A DNA stretch of 62,264 nt. It comes from Nitrospira sp. (GTDB lineage Bacteria; Nitrospirota; Nitrospiria; Nitrospirales; Nitrospiraceae). Position numbers and translations under genes: made by a program. Positions 53,128 to 62,264 of this stretch are shown one piece after another; position 1 is the stretch's first letter, and every line of letters begins with the position of its first letter. The stretch spans positions 714,319-776,582 of the forward strand of contig SWDI01000005.1 of assembly GCA_005116955.1 (NCBI GenBank). Direction: 5' to 3'. Below the pieces are notes generated by a model. That model saw only the letters and a list, made by a program, of their open reading frames with translations. It did no database searches and was not told the origin of the DNA.

Positions 53128-54336
53128 ATGAAATATGTGATTGTGCATGCCGGTGGAATGGCTCATCACCCACAAGAAGAACTGGGCGGTCGGACGCCGC
53201 TCCAAGCGGCGGCGACTCCCCATCTCGATCGTCTGGCGCAGAGCGGAGAGCTGGGTCGGCTGATGATTCCCGCCGATGGGGTGCACCGTGGCGGTGGATT
53301 GGTCGGCACCGCGATCCTCGGGTACGATCCCAAGAAGTTTTATCCAGGCCCTGGACCGCTTGAAGCAGCAAGTTTAGGTGTGTCCGGGACGGAACAGGAC
53401 GTCATGTTCCGCTGCACGATGGTCACCGTGGCGCCGGAGAGCGGGAAGGGCGGTGAGATCAAAAAATTAGGTCCGCACGTCATCATGGATGATGGGACGG
53501 CCGGGCTGATCGAAACCGAAGAAGCCCGCGAATTGATCGAGGCAATCAACGAGCAGCTCGGTTCGGAGACCATCCAATTCTATCCGGGGTCGGGTCACCG
53601 CCACTTGATGGTCTGGGTAAAGGGGAAGCCGCGAGCGATCTGCACCGATCCGCAGACGATACTTGGTCAATCCATCGCGGATGCCTTACCGAAAGGTGAT
53701 GGAGCCGATATTCTCCGCAAGTTGATGGATGCGGCCTATTTCATCTTACGCGATCATCCTCTCAACGAGGAACGGATCGCTGCGGGCAAGAAACCGGCGA
53801 ATTGCATTTGGCTGTGGGGCGAGGGACGTGCGGTCACGTGGCCAAGTCTGGTTGAGAAATACCAGGTCACGGGGGCGGTCGTGGCGACCAACGACGTTCA
53901 TCGCGGTATTGGGATCTGTGCAGGGCTAGATGCTGTGGACCTCGATCGGCTAGCCAGCGGTGGTCTCCAGGCGAAGGCGACCGTGGCGTTGACGGAACTG
54001 GCCAAGAGAGATTTTGTGTATGTGCATGCCAAGTTGGCGGATGAGGTACTCCACGGCACTGATATCAAAGCCAAAGTTCAGGGGATCGAAGAGTTCGATC
54101 GTGATCTCGTCGGTCCGTTATTCGAAGGCTTGTCTCAACAAGGCCCCTATCGTTTCCTTGTGATCTGCGATCATACCGGAGGAATCGAGGGTCCGGCGTT
54201 CTATGCGTTTGGTGAAGGAGGCGGAAAGGGATCCGAGACCGTCGGCCGCCGATTCACTGAGACAGACGCCTTTGCCATGAATATGCCTGCCCGTGATGCC
54301 ACGAAGTTCGTCAATAAGTTCTTCTCAAAAAGCTGA
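53128..54336 (+). CDS. AP-superfamily ApgM-like protein in the homoserine-kinase position, with altered active site
   Basis: About 402 residues from the ATG at 53128 (GTG at 53119 also possible). It belongs to the alkaline-phosphatase superfamily archaeal-type phosphoglycerate mutase group (COG3635), with conserved [27 protein letters not shown] and CDHTGG. Related proteins (TIGR02535) are proposed homoserine kinases in organisms without thrB, and this gene sits between thrC and lysC. However, two normal features are lost: the metal aspartate of the DGMAD motif is glycine (G9, in HAGGMAHHP) and the serine-aspartate of GSDVAN is GGG (55-57). Start overlap with lysC is TGATG. Function: probably in threonine synthesis, chemistry unsure. 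Confidence 0.7.
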   Translation: MKYVIVHAGGMAHHPQEELGGRTPLQAAATPHLDRLAQSGELGRLMIPADGVHRGGGLVGTAILGYDPKKFYPGPGPLEAASLGVSGTEQDVMFRCTMVTVAPESGKGGEIKKLGPHVIMDDGTAGLIETEEARELIEAINEQLGSETIQFYPGSGHRHLMVWVKGKPRAICTDPQTILGQSIADALPKGDGADILRKLMDAAYFILRDHPLNEERIAAGKKPANCIWLWGEGRAVTWPSLVEKYQVTGAVVATNDVHRGIGICAGLDAVDLDRLASGGLQAKATVALTELAKRDFVYVHAKLADEVLHGTDIKAKVQGIEEFDRDLVGPLFEGLSQQGPYRFLVICDHTGGIEGPAFYAFGEGGGKGSETVGRRFTETDAFAMNMPARDATKFVNKFFSKS

Positions 54337-55565
54337 TGGCTGTGGCGCTGATTGTCCAGAAATTCGGAGGGACGTCGGTCGGCACAATCGAACGAATACA
54401 CCGTGTCGCCGACCGCGTGGCTCACGCGCAACAGGCGGGAAATCGAATCGTGGTCGTGCTCTCAGCCATGAGTGGTGAAACAGATCGGCTGGTCAAGCTT
54501 GCGCACGAGGTGACGGCTACCCCCGATGAACGCGAAATGGATATGCTGCTCTCAACGGGGGAACGAGTCACCATCGCGCTTCTCGCGATGGAGTTGCGAG
54601 GGCGAGGGGTCAATGCCAGGTCCTTCACCGGTCGGCAGGTCGGCATCATCACGGATAGCGCTCATACCAAGGCGAGAATTGCGCGTGTGACGGCGGACCG
54701 CATCCGCGAAGCCCTGGAACAGGGGGTCGTTCCCGTTGTGGCTGGGTTCCAAGGGATCAATGAGCAGTCGGATGTGACTACGCTTGGACGAGGAGGGTCG
54801 GATCTCTCTGCTGTGGCACTGGCCGCAGCCTTGAAGGCCGATCGCTGCATCATCTTCACGGACGTCGATGGGGTGTACACGGCGGATCCTAATATTGTGC
54901 CGGCGGCGAGACGGATCGATCGGATTGCCTATGAAGAGATGCTTGAGATGGCGAGTCTCGGGGCGAAAGTTCTTCAAACGAGATCGGTCGAGTTTGCGGC
55001 CAAATTCAATGTCCCGGTCGAAGTAAATTCCAGCTTCAAGGAAGGAAAGGGCACGCTTGTGACGAAGGAAGATACGGACATGGAAGCAGCAGCGATCGCT
55101 GGAGTCACCGGAGATCGTAATCAAGCAAAAATTACCATCATTGGGGTGCCGGACAAACCGGGGATCGCGGCCAGAATTTTTGGACCCGTCGCAGATGCGC
55201 ACATCAACGTCGACATGATCATTCAGAACATCAGCCAAGCGGCCCTGACGGACCTTTCCTTTACTGTCCCCCGTGCCGATCTCAAGAAGGCCGTGCCGCT
55301 CATTCAGGCCGTTGCCAAGGATATCGAGGCCAAGTCTGTCTCAGTGACTGAAGCCATCGCCAAAGTCTCGTTGATTGGGGTGGGGATGCGGTCGCACTCT
55401 GGCGTGGCGGCGAAGATGTTCGAGGTGTTGTCCCGAGAAGGCGTTAATATCATGATGATCAGCACATCCGAGATAAAAATCTCCTGCGTCATCGACGAGA
55501 AATACCTCGAACTGGCCATGCGCTCGCTCCATTCGGCGTTCGATCTGGATCAAGCGCAGTCCTGA
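54336..55565 (+). CDS. lysC: Aspartate kinase
   Basis: 409 residues. N-terminal kinase [26 protein letters not shown] and [12 protein letters not shown], then two ACT domains (about 265-405, with [17 protein letters not shown] and [18 protein letters not shown]). The monofunctional, lysine/threonine-regulated form. First step of the aspartate pathway; ends the operon. Confidence 0.96.
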   Translation: MAVALIVQKFGGTSVGTIERIHRVADRVAHAQQAGNRIVVVLSAMSGETDRLVKLAHEVTATPDEREMDMLLSTGERVTIALLAMELRGRGVNARSFTGRQVGIITDSAHTKARIARVTADRIREALEQGVVPVVAGFQGINEQSDVTTLGRGGSDLSAVALAAALKADRCIIFTDVDGVYTADPNIVPAARRIDRIAYEEMLEMASLGAKVLQTRSVEFAAKFNVPVEVNSSFKEGKGTLVTKEDTDMEAAAIAGVTGDRNQAKITIIGVPDKPGIAARIFGPVADAHINVDMIIQNISQAALTDLSFTVPRADLKKAVPLIQAVAKDIEAKSVSVTEAIAKVSLIGVGMRSHSGVAAKMFEVLSREGVNIMMISTSEIKISCVIDEKYLELAMRSLHSAFDLDQAQS

Positions 55566-55706
55566 AACAATGCGGCCAAGCCTGCCACTTTATAAATTCA
55601 TCAAGCCTTTTGATCCTCTTGCTATTCAGTTTGAACTAAACAAGATATTCCAACGCCAGTTTAGGTGTTTGTATCCGGGTGATCGCGCTGGATTTCTAGT
55701 GCCGTA

Positions 55707-56477
55707 ATGCGCGCAAAGAAGCACCGGTCCAAAGGGATTATCTCGTGGCCACAAGATGAGCGGCCGCGTGAGCGACTATTATCGAAGGGTGCGGATGCGC
55801 TGACGGACTCTGAGCTTGTCGCAATTCTCATTCGCGTTGGCTTCCAAGGTACGAATGCAGTCGAAATGGCACGGCGGTTGTTGAAGCAGTTCGGCTCACT
55901 TCGGGCGATGGTGGAAGCTCCGGTCATCGCGTTACTGGAGGTCAAAGGGCTGAAGGGTGCGAAGGCAGCACAGTTGATGGCGGCAATGGAGATTGCCCGG
56001 CGTATTTCGGTGCCTGTAGAGCGCGGGAAGTTGGTGATGAAAAGCACGGCGACGACGGCAGAGTATTTACAGAGACGTCTGCGGGGGCTGGCAGAGGAAC
56101 AGTTTCGCGTGCTTTATCTGAACCGCGGCAACGCGCTCCTGGAGGATGTCCTCATCGCGCAAGGTTCGGTGGGCGCTGTTCAACCGTCGTTGCGAAATAT
56201 CGTTGCTCGGGCGTTGCAAGTGAACGCATCGGCGCTGATCGCGGCGCACAATCACCCAACTGGTATGGCAGAGCCGAGTGAGTCAGACCGAATGCTGACT
56301 CAGGATTTGATCGCCGCCAGCCGCCCGCTTGGGCTTAAGGTGCTTGACCATGTGATTGTGGGTGAGGATGCAACCTTTAGTTTTGCTGACAACGGACTGC
56401 TGGAAGAGTTGGAATTGCTTTGCCTCGCTCCTGGTGAATTAAGACGTCACTCCAAAATGTCGAAGAAGACGGACTGA
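55707..56477 (+). CDS. radC: RadC/JAMM-domain protein
   Basis: 256 residues. N-terminal helix-hairpin-helix part (PRERLLSKGADALTDSELVAILI, LLEVKGLKGAKAAQL) and a C-terminal JAMM metal site AAHNHPTGMAEPSESD (H181, H183, S191, D194). RadC proteins are common in mobile and defence regions; the activity is unsettled. The mod gene starts one base after its stop. Confidence 0.9.
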   Translation: MRAKKHRSKGIISWPQDERPRERLLSKGADALTDSELVAILIRVGFQGTNAVEMARRLLKQFGSLRAMVEAPVIALLEVKGLKGAKAAQLMAAMEIARRISVPVERGKLVMKSTATTAEYLQRRLRGLAEEQFRVLYLNRGNALLEDVLIAQGSVGAVQPSLRNIVARALQVNASALIAAHNHPTGMAEPSESDRMLTQDLIAASRPLGLKVLDHVIVGEDATFSFADNGLLEELELLCLAPGELRRHSKMSKKTD

Positions 56478-56478
56478 T

Positions 56479-58626
56479 ATGAACGACGAACAACGCCAAG
56501 AAATTATCCGCCGGCTGCAACAAGGCGAGGATCTATCGTCTGAGTGGGCACGAATTCTTTTCCCGCCGGAAAAGCGCGAATACGAGCTGGTCTATCACGG
56601 GAAGGAACGTGAGGAGGACATCATTGCCAACACGCTCGCCGTGCCGCTTCAGAAGGTCCGCACGTTTGGCAAGAACGGCGAAGGCTGGCACAACAAGCTC
56701 ATCTTTGGCGACAACCTGCAAGTGATGAAGAGCCTGCTCGAAATGAAGCGCGCAGGCCAGTTGTGTAATGCGGATGGAACGCATGGAGTCCGGCTCGTTT
56801 ATATCGATCCTCCTTTTGCCACAAAGTAGGAGTTTCGTGGAAGCCAGGATCAAAAGGCGTATCAAGACAAGGTTGTCGGCGCACAATTTGTTGAGTTTCT
56901 ACGAAAGCGGCTGGTGTTGCTCCGCAATCTGCTAGCCGATAACGGAGCGGTTTACATCCATCTCGACTACCGAAAGGTTCACTACGCAAAGGCATTGGTG
57001 GATGAAATCTTCGGTGAGCATAAGTTTGTGAACGAAATCATTTGGCAGCGTACGGCTTCTCATAATGACCCCGGTCGATATGGTTGCGTTCACGACACCT
57101 TGCTCTTCTACAAAAACGGATCGGATTACATCTGGAATGCACCAAAGACTGAGCAGTCTCAAAAATACATCGACAGCTTCTTCGTATATGCCGAGTCTCC
57201 AGACAAAAAGCGGAATGTTCGCCTCAAGAAGGGTGAGGAAGCGCCTGAAGGTTGGGAGCGGTATCGCCTTGGGAATTTTGCGAGCCCACATCCTCGTCCG
57301 AATCTCACTTACGAATACAAGGGCTACAAGCCGCCAAAGAACGGATGGAAAGTTGACCCGGATCGGATGTGGGAGATGGATCGACTAGGTCTGCTGCATT
57401 TCCCAAAGAGTAAAGACGGCCGCATTCAGCCCAAGCAATATCTAAAGGACACGCTGGGGAATAAAGCCGTTTCAGATGTGTGGACTGGAATACCTCCGCT
57501 ACAAGCTTCGTCTGCAGAAAAGCAAAACTATCCAACCCAAAAGCCAGAAGCTTTGCTTGAGCGGGTCATTCAAACCTGCTCGAACCAAGGTGACATCGTG
57601 ATGGATGCCTTCGCGGGATCAGGCACAACATGTGCCGTCGCCGAAAAGATGGGGCGCCGCTGGCTGGGGATCGATTGCGGCAAACTGGCGACTTACACCA
57701 TCCAAAAGAGGATGCTCAATCTGCGGGCAGGTATCGGAAACAGGGGTGCACCAATTCAGCCGAAACCCTTCGGCCTCTACAACGCGGGCCTTTATGATTT
57801 TTCTAAGCTCAAGGAATTACCGTGGGATGCTTGGCGGTTCTTCGCGCTCCAATTATTCCAGTGCCGAGACGAGGGGCACAAGATTGGCGGCATCCGGCTC
57901 GACGGTTATCTCAAGGGCGCAAGCGTTCTGGTGTACAATCACCAGAAGCAACCAGGAGTTCGCATTGACGAAGAGACCATCCAAAGCATGCACGAGGCTT
58001 TGGGGTCAAAAGTGGGCAGCCGGATGTTCATCATCGCACCGGCTCTCGTTTTTGATTTCCAACAGGACTACCTGACGCTGGATGGCGTGCGCTACTACGC
58101 CCTGCGCATCCCCTATTCGATCATCCATGAACTCCACCAACGCGAGTTTGCTGCGCTCAAACAGCCCGCCGATGAGATGGCGGTGAATGACACGGTGGAT
58201 GCAGTTGGCTTCGATTTCATCCGCTCGCCGGAATTGGAATATGTGGTCACGGCAAACAAGCGGAAGGGTGAAATGCTCAGCGAGGGCGTCATCCGCATCA
58301 AGACTTTCAAGAGCGAAGCCGTGATCCGGGATGCCGGGGAAAAAGCCAACCGAGAGACGCTTTCCATGGTGATGCTCGACTATGATTTCAACAAGGAATC
58401 GGATGTGTTCGATCTCGATGCGGTGTTTTACGCAGAGGCGATCCAGAAAGCCGACTGGGAGGTGCGTTTCCCGCTCGAATCGGTCGGCAATCAGCTCATG
58501 GCGGTGTTTGTGGACATCTATGGCAACGAAGCCCGCGAAGTCATCCCAGCCAGCAAGTTCGGGTTGGGAGACACGAAGGAGGCAGCGAAGCGTGCGAAGA
58601 AAGTACGCACGAAGGCAAAGAAGTAA
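56479..58626 (+). pseudogene. mod: Type III-like DNA methyltransferase (mod), interrupted by one in-frame TAG
   Basis: The frame is continuous across 716 codons except for a TAG at 56827-56829 (codon 117), just after the catalytic motif YIDPPFATK (D110-F113). In relatives the next residue is Gln, so CAG to TAG is the simplest change. Downstream the frame goes on with a full beta-class methylase: target-recognition region, then SAM motif DAFAGSGTT near codon 376, and a C-terminal half. Motif IV before motif I is the type III Mod order. Unless suppressed or a sequencing error, the methylase is inactive while res is intact. Confidence 0.8.
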
Positions 58627-58632
58627 TCCACC

Positions 58633-61206
58633 ATGAGCACCAAAGGCGACAAACGCACATTTCGGAACGAAGACCTCATCCTGAAGGTCACGGAGAACAT
58701 CGACCCGAAGAAATGGGACGAGGGGAAGTATGAGGCATTCCTCGACGAGCTTTGTGGCTACCGGGAGTATCAGAAGGAGGCGATTCGCATGACGCTGCGC
58801 TTCTTGCTCGGCGGCAAATACGTCAACCTTCGTGCGCTGGCGAAAGAGAATTTCGACGACAACCCAGAGTTGCAGGAACGCTATGGCTTGTGGGGCGGGA
58901 TGGAGAAGCAGCTTCAATTGCCCGATCAGCTCGCCTGCTCGGTGGATCAAGCTACCGGAACGGGAAAGAGTTACGTGCTCTACGGGATTGCTTTGATCTT
59001 GCTTGCAGAAGGTGCAGTTGATCGCGTGCTCGTGCTCTGCCCGTCGAACACGATCGAGGCCGGATTGCTGGGGAAGTTCAAGGAATTGGCTGGCAACAGC
59101 GCCCTCCGCGATGCGCTGCCCGAGGGTGTGAAGTTCAAGACTCCGAAGATCATCAACGCATCGGAGAGCATTGTGGATGGTTCGATCTGCGTGGAGAACT
59201 ACCACGCGATTCTGGAGAACACCAAGTCGTCCATCCGCGAGAGCTTAAAGGGAAAAGGTGCGCGGGTGGCCGTACTGAATGACGAGGCGCATCACGTTGC
59301 GAACGAATCTGGGACTACGCCCAAGAGGTGGAAGGAGTTTCTTGAAGATGCCGCCTACGGCTTCCGGATGGTGGTTGGCGTTTCCGGCACATGCTATGTG
59401 GACGATGAGTACTTCGCGGACGTGGTGCATCGCTACTCCTTGCGGCAAGCCATCGAAGAGAAGTTCGTCAAGCGAGTCGAGTATGTGGACGAACTCCCAC
59501 CTGCGGCGGAGAAGCCGGAGGAGAAGTGGCAACTGGTTTACAAACGGCACATCGACTGGAAGAAGAAGCTCAAGGCCCGTGGCATCCGTCCGCTGACAAT
59601 TGTCGTCACGAAAGGCATCGCCGAGGCCGCGCGAATTGCCGAGGAATTGGAGGACTTCCTGAAGGAATGGGAAGGGCTCAAGTCTGACCAGGCGGCGGCA
59701 AAGGTTCTTTGTGTGACGTCGGCCGCGAAGCACCAGCCCAACGTCGCCAAGCTGCGAGTGGTGGACAGCCCTGCGAGCAAGGTCGAATGGATCGTGTCCG
59801 TGTCGATGCTCAGTGAAGGCTGGGACGTGAAGAACGTATTTCAGATCGTACCGCACGAAGAACGAGCTTTTAACAGCAAGCTGCTCATTGCTCAAGTATT
59901 GGGTCGTGGGTTGCGTCGCCCCGAGGGCTGGACGGGGGAAGAGCCGGTCGTCACGGTCTTCAATCACGATTCGTGGTCGAATCGGATCAAGCACCTCGTG
60001 AACGAGATTCTGGAGATTGAGCGTCGGCTGACATCCACGGTTGATCCTGTATCGCCTCACAACTTCGAACTGCACAATCTCGACTACACACGGGACGAAG
60101 ATGTGACGACCTATGCCAAGAAGGGCGAATACAAGCTCTTCGAAGACGGCTACGTCGACCTTCCAACACAAGTTGAAGCAGAGGACGTGACAGTAGGGTT
60201 TGAACGTGCCGTCACGGGCGAGCGCGTTAAATTCAAGACAACGGTCCAGCACAAGACCTGGACAGTTGAAGAGATTGCCGAGCAGATGTATCAGAAACTA
60301 AAGGCGATTGACGAGGAATCGAAGGAGGAAACTAATCCAAAGGACCACACGCACTATGCGAAAAAGTTCCCGCTGGTAAAGTGTGAGGAGATCGTCGTGG
60401 AGTCGTTGAAACGAGCAAAGATCAAGGGCGGGAAAGTTACCGATGATAACCGGCAAAGGTTTTGGCAATCGTTGGGCACGCTTCGGCGCAAGGCGGCAAA
60501 GCGGGTCGTCTACAAGCTGTCGCCCAAGGCCCTTGTGCCTTTGAATACATCTGCACGACAAGTGGAAAGCTGCAGCGCTGTCGAGTTGCGCCGTGGGTCG
60601 AAAACGGTGTTCTACTCTTCCGGCTGCGCAATCACCCTGGTTGATGAGCAGAAGGAGTTCTTCCGTGAGGTGGAAGATCCTGATGGTGATTTTCGCGGTG
60701 GGCGTGAGGATGTCGGTAACGCCGTGGACTTCAAGACCCCAGTCAACCTCGCCATCGCAGACGGTACGCCGGAGAGAAAATTCATCCGCCTACTCATTGC
60801 TCGTGAGAATGCACAGAAGTTTGATGCGTGGCTTAAGAACACGCCAGTCGGCTTCTACTGGATCGAATATGCTTGGAAGAAAGGGAACAAGCCGAAGCGC
60901 GGAGAGTTTAGTCCCGATTTCTTTGTCAAACAGGGGGAAAAGATCTTTGTGATTGAGGTTAAGGGGGACGAAGAGATTGCTGACCCATCTGCCGATAACG
61001 CTAAGAAACACGAGTACGCAACAGACCATTTCAGTAGGCTTAACCAATGGCTGGAGATGGCGAAAATCCAGACGCAGTATCAGTTCAATATGATTTCCCC
61101 AAGGAACTTTGATGTCTTCTTTCAAAAGCTTCGCAGCGGCGATGCTTGGGGGTTTAGATCGGCTTTGGACGTTGCGATGACGAATGCGGCTAAGGCAGAA
61201 AACTAG
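58633..61206 (+). CDS. res: Type III restriction endonuclease subunit Res
   Basis: 857 residues, starting 6 bases after mod. Walker A DQATGTGKSYV (G109-K112), DEAH box LNDEAHHV (217-220), helicase motif VI region QVLGRGLRRP, and a C-terminal PD-(D/E)XK nuclease: P761-D762 (FSPDFF) and E775-x-K777 (IEVKGDEE). Both ATPase and nuclease motifs look intact. Type III Res cuts only together with Mod, so loss of mod would disable it, which may be why an intact res is tolerated. Confidence 0.92.
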   Translation: MSTKGDKRTFRNEDLILKVTENIDPKKWDEGKYEAFLDELCGYREYQKEAIRMTLRFLLGGKYVNLRALAKENFDDNPELQERYGLWGGMEKQLQLPDQLACSVDQATGTGKSYVLYGIALILLAEGAVDRVLVLCPSNTIEAGLLGKFKELAGNSALRDALPEGVKFKTPKIINASESIVDGSICVENYHAILENTKSSIRESLKGKGARVAVLNDEAHHVANESGTTPKRWKEFLEDAAYGFRMVVGVSGTCYVDDEYFADVVHRYSLRQAIEEKFVKRVEYVDELPPAAEKPEEKWQLVYKRHIDWKKKLKARGIRPLTIVVTKGIAEAARIAEELEDFLKEWEGLKSDQAAAKVLCVTSAAKHQPNVAKLRVVDSPASKVEWIVSVSMLSEGWDVKNVFQIVPHEERAFNSKLLIAQVLGRGLRRPEGWTGEEPVVTVFNHDSWSNRIKHLVNEILEIERRLTSTVDPVSPHNFELHNLDYTRDEDVTTYAKKGEYKLFEDGYVDLPTQVEAEDVTVGFERAVTGERVKFKTTVQHKTWTVEEIAEQMYQKLKAIDEESKEETNPKDHTHYAKKFPLVKCEEIVVESLKRAKIKGGKVTDDNRQRFWQSLGTLRRKAAKRVVYKLSPKALVPLNTSARQVESCSAVELRRGSKTVFYSSGCAITLVDEQKEFFREVEDPDGDFRGGREDVGNAVDFKTPVNLAIADGTPERKFIRLLIARENAQKFDAWLKNTPVGFYWIEYAWKKGNKPKRGEFSPDFFVKQGEKIFVIEVKGDEEIADPSADNAKKHEYATDHFSRLNQWLEMAKIQTQYQFNMISPRNFDVFFQKLRSGDAWGFRSALDVAMTNAAKAEN

Positions 61207-61596
61207 AGACCTATGCGAGTGCCCGAACAAGAGTGTTTGTTGAAGAAGAAGGTATCGTAACTCTTTTGAATGATTCGGACGGGCTAGTGAGTCCTGAAAC
61301 TTGTCGCATTCGACTACGGCACACGAAGTGTTGAAGGTATTCGAGGTATCCTGACAGGTTGTACATGATTTATCTGAGAACCAGGAGTGAACTGCTCTGA
61401 CATGAGTAAACTCGACACCATAAGCCCATTGAACAGGGCGGCTTGATGCTGGTTCGGAACGTCGGCTGGATTTCTGCGGTTCGCCAAACCCATAGTATCT
61501 TTGTGTTCGATGGGGAGCGAAGCCAAAGCGGCTGCTCGACGCACTGTTGTGGCTGTGCCACAATAGCCCCCCACAGCGGTTGACGGAGAGGTGCCC
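61207..61596. other. Intergenic region with a small inverted repeat
   Basis: 390 bases after res. No confident gene. TTGTGGC at 61548-61554 and GCCACAA at 61558-61564 form a 7-bp inverted repeat about 33 bases before the nucleotidyltransferase start and could be an operator. Confidence 0.45.
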
Positions 61597-61941
61597 ATGA
61601 CGAACACAGCCTTGAAAACGACCTCCATTCAAGACGCGATCACCGAGATGGTGCGCCGCATTGTCACGCGGTTCAATCCGGAGCGAGTCATCATTTTCGG
61701 TTCCCATGCTCGCGGGACCGCCGGCCCGGATAGCGATGTGGATTTGCTGGTCGTCATGCATCCCCACGGGTCCAAACGGGCACGAGCTGTCGAGATCTAC
61801 GGGCTTCTGGCCGGGATGGGCGTTCCAAAAGATGTGATCGTCGTGACCCCAGAGGAGTTCGAAGCCTATCGTGATGCTCCAGGGACGGTGATCCGGACGG
61901 CCCGTCAGGAAGGAAAGGTCCTCTATGACCGAGCGGCCTAA
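61597..61941 (+). CDS. MNT-type minimal nucleotidyltransferase
   Basis: 114 residues from the ATG at 61597, with GGAGAGG upstream. The nucleotidyltransferase signature IIFGSHARGTAGPDSDVDLLVVM gives G35-S36 and the metal aspartates D47 and D49. Such MntA proteins usually act as antitoxins that modify an adjacent HEPN toxin. Here the expected HEPN gene would overlap its 3' end at ATG 61925, but that frame runs only nine codons before TAA, so the partner appears lost. Confidence 0.8.
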   Translation: MTNTALKTTSIQDAITEMVRRIVTRFNPERVIIFGSHARGTAGPDSDVDLLVVMHPHGSKRARAVEIYGLLAGMGVPKDVIVVTPEEFEAYRDAPGTVIRTARQEGKVLYDRAA

Positions 61942-62264
61942 GATCAAGGACTAAGGTAAGGAATGGCCTTGAGCCTTGGCACAGAGCCGAAACGTCACGT
62001 TCCAAAGTGCGGAAGGGACGCGTGTTCAATCGGGAGAAATTTGTCATCGCCCATGAACAGGTCGTCACCGGAGCCGCTCCAAGGACCATAAAGACCAGCT
62101 GCAATTATTCCACGGAACGCATCGAAGAATTCCGGCTGATCGTAAGTGACTGAGGCTACCGCTAGTTCCCTAATCTCCGGCTAAGTCGGGCTGAGGGCCA
62201 GGATATTGGCTCGTGCCAGGGCCATGAGGGCCTGCTGCGCTGCCGTGGTGAGGCGTAACAGCGT
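61942..62264. other. Right-edge region without a confident gene
   Basis: 323 bases. A minus-strand frame enters from the right edge and ends at TAG (62181-62183); its 27 residues are Ala/Leu-rich (e.g. AAQQALMALARANILAL) and may be the end of a gene lying outside, but this is too short to assign. Confidence 0.3.

Noticed and set aside
58006-59205. 399-codon minus-strand open frame across mod and res
   Set aside because: It is antisense to the motif-bearing C-terminus of mod and the ATPase region of res.
61314-61628. Minus-strand frame upstream of the nucleotidyltransferase
   Set aside because: Antisense, no ribosome binding site, no protein features; region treated as intergenic.

Overview
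This 62 kb window is a bacterial chromosome segment, GC-rich in most places. The gene set suggests a Nitrospira-like member of the Nitrospirota: a probable HpnR hopanoid C-3 methylase, a copper-binding cupredoxin-like exported protein, a very large PAS/GAF hybrid histidine kinase, an AP-superfamily protein where thrB would be expected, and many small exported proteins without recognisable families. The genus is an inference; there is no rRNA in the window to confirm it. I found no tRNA, rRNA, CRISPR array or intact insertion sequence.

Layout. 1-8.5 kb: the 3' part of a hybrid histidine kinase, an SDR reductase with a DUF1295 membrane protein, a small HTH/zinc-ribbon regulator coupled to a lipoprotein, and the hopanoid methylase. 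8.6-12.3 kb: a 707-residue lipoprotein divergent from two tandem TraT-family proteins. 12.3-15.4 kb: an island of accessory genes (a PD-(D/E)XK-like protein, a beta-domain/TIR protein, a cupin, and a DUF433/DUF5615 toxin-antitoxin-like pair). It ends in a 3' fragment of a further TraT-like gene, and an integron attC-like relic lies at the TIR stop codon. 15.4-31.4 kb: TldD/TldE, TPR, LOG-like, MsrA, PilZ, aminotransferase, CysQ-like and CorA genes, then leuC-leuD (leuD carries an in-frame 141-bp tandem duplication), a MEKHLA protein, a CBS protein and a cupredoxin.

31.7-41.7 kb is the conserved translation/RNA operon rimP-nusA-infB-DUF503-rbfA-truB-rpsO-pnp followed by an M16 peptidase, with hairpins before rimP and between rpsO and pnp. 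42.0-43.3 kb holds two exported proteins of unknown function ending in a strong terminator. On the minus strand, pdxJ-nnr-tsaE-lapA-like-mutS runs from 49.2 to 43.3 kb. 49.5-55.6 kb is an aspartate-family amino acid operon: aminotransferase-hom-thrC-(AP-superfamily mutase-like)-lysC. No thrB is present; the AP-superfamily protein fills that slot but has lost residues that are catalytic in its relatives.

55.7-62.0 kb is a second accessory region: radC, a type III-like restriction-modification pair whose methylase gene is interrupted by one in-frame TAG, and an MNT-type nucleotidyltransferase without its usual HEPN partner.

Most interesting observations: the 12.3-15.4 kb island with its TIR and nuclease-like genes, attC relic and truncated TraT copy; the degenerate homoserine-kinase-position protein; the internally duplicated leuD; and the interrupted mod gene beside an intact res.
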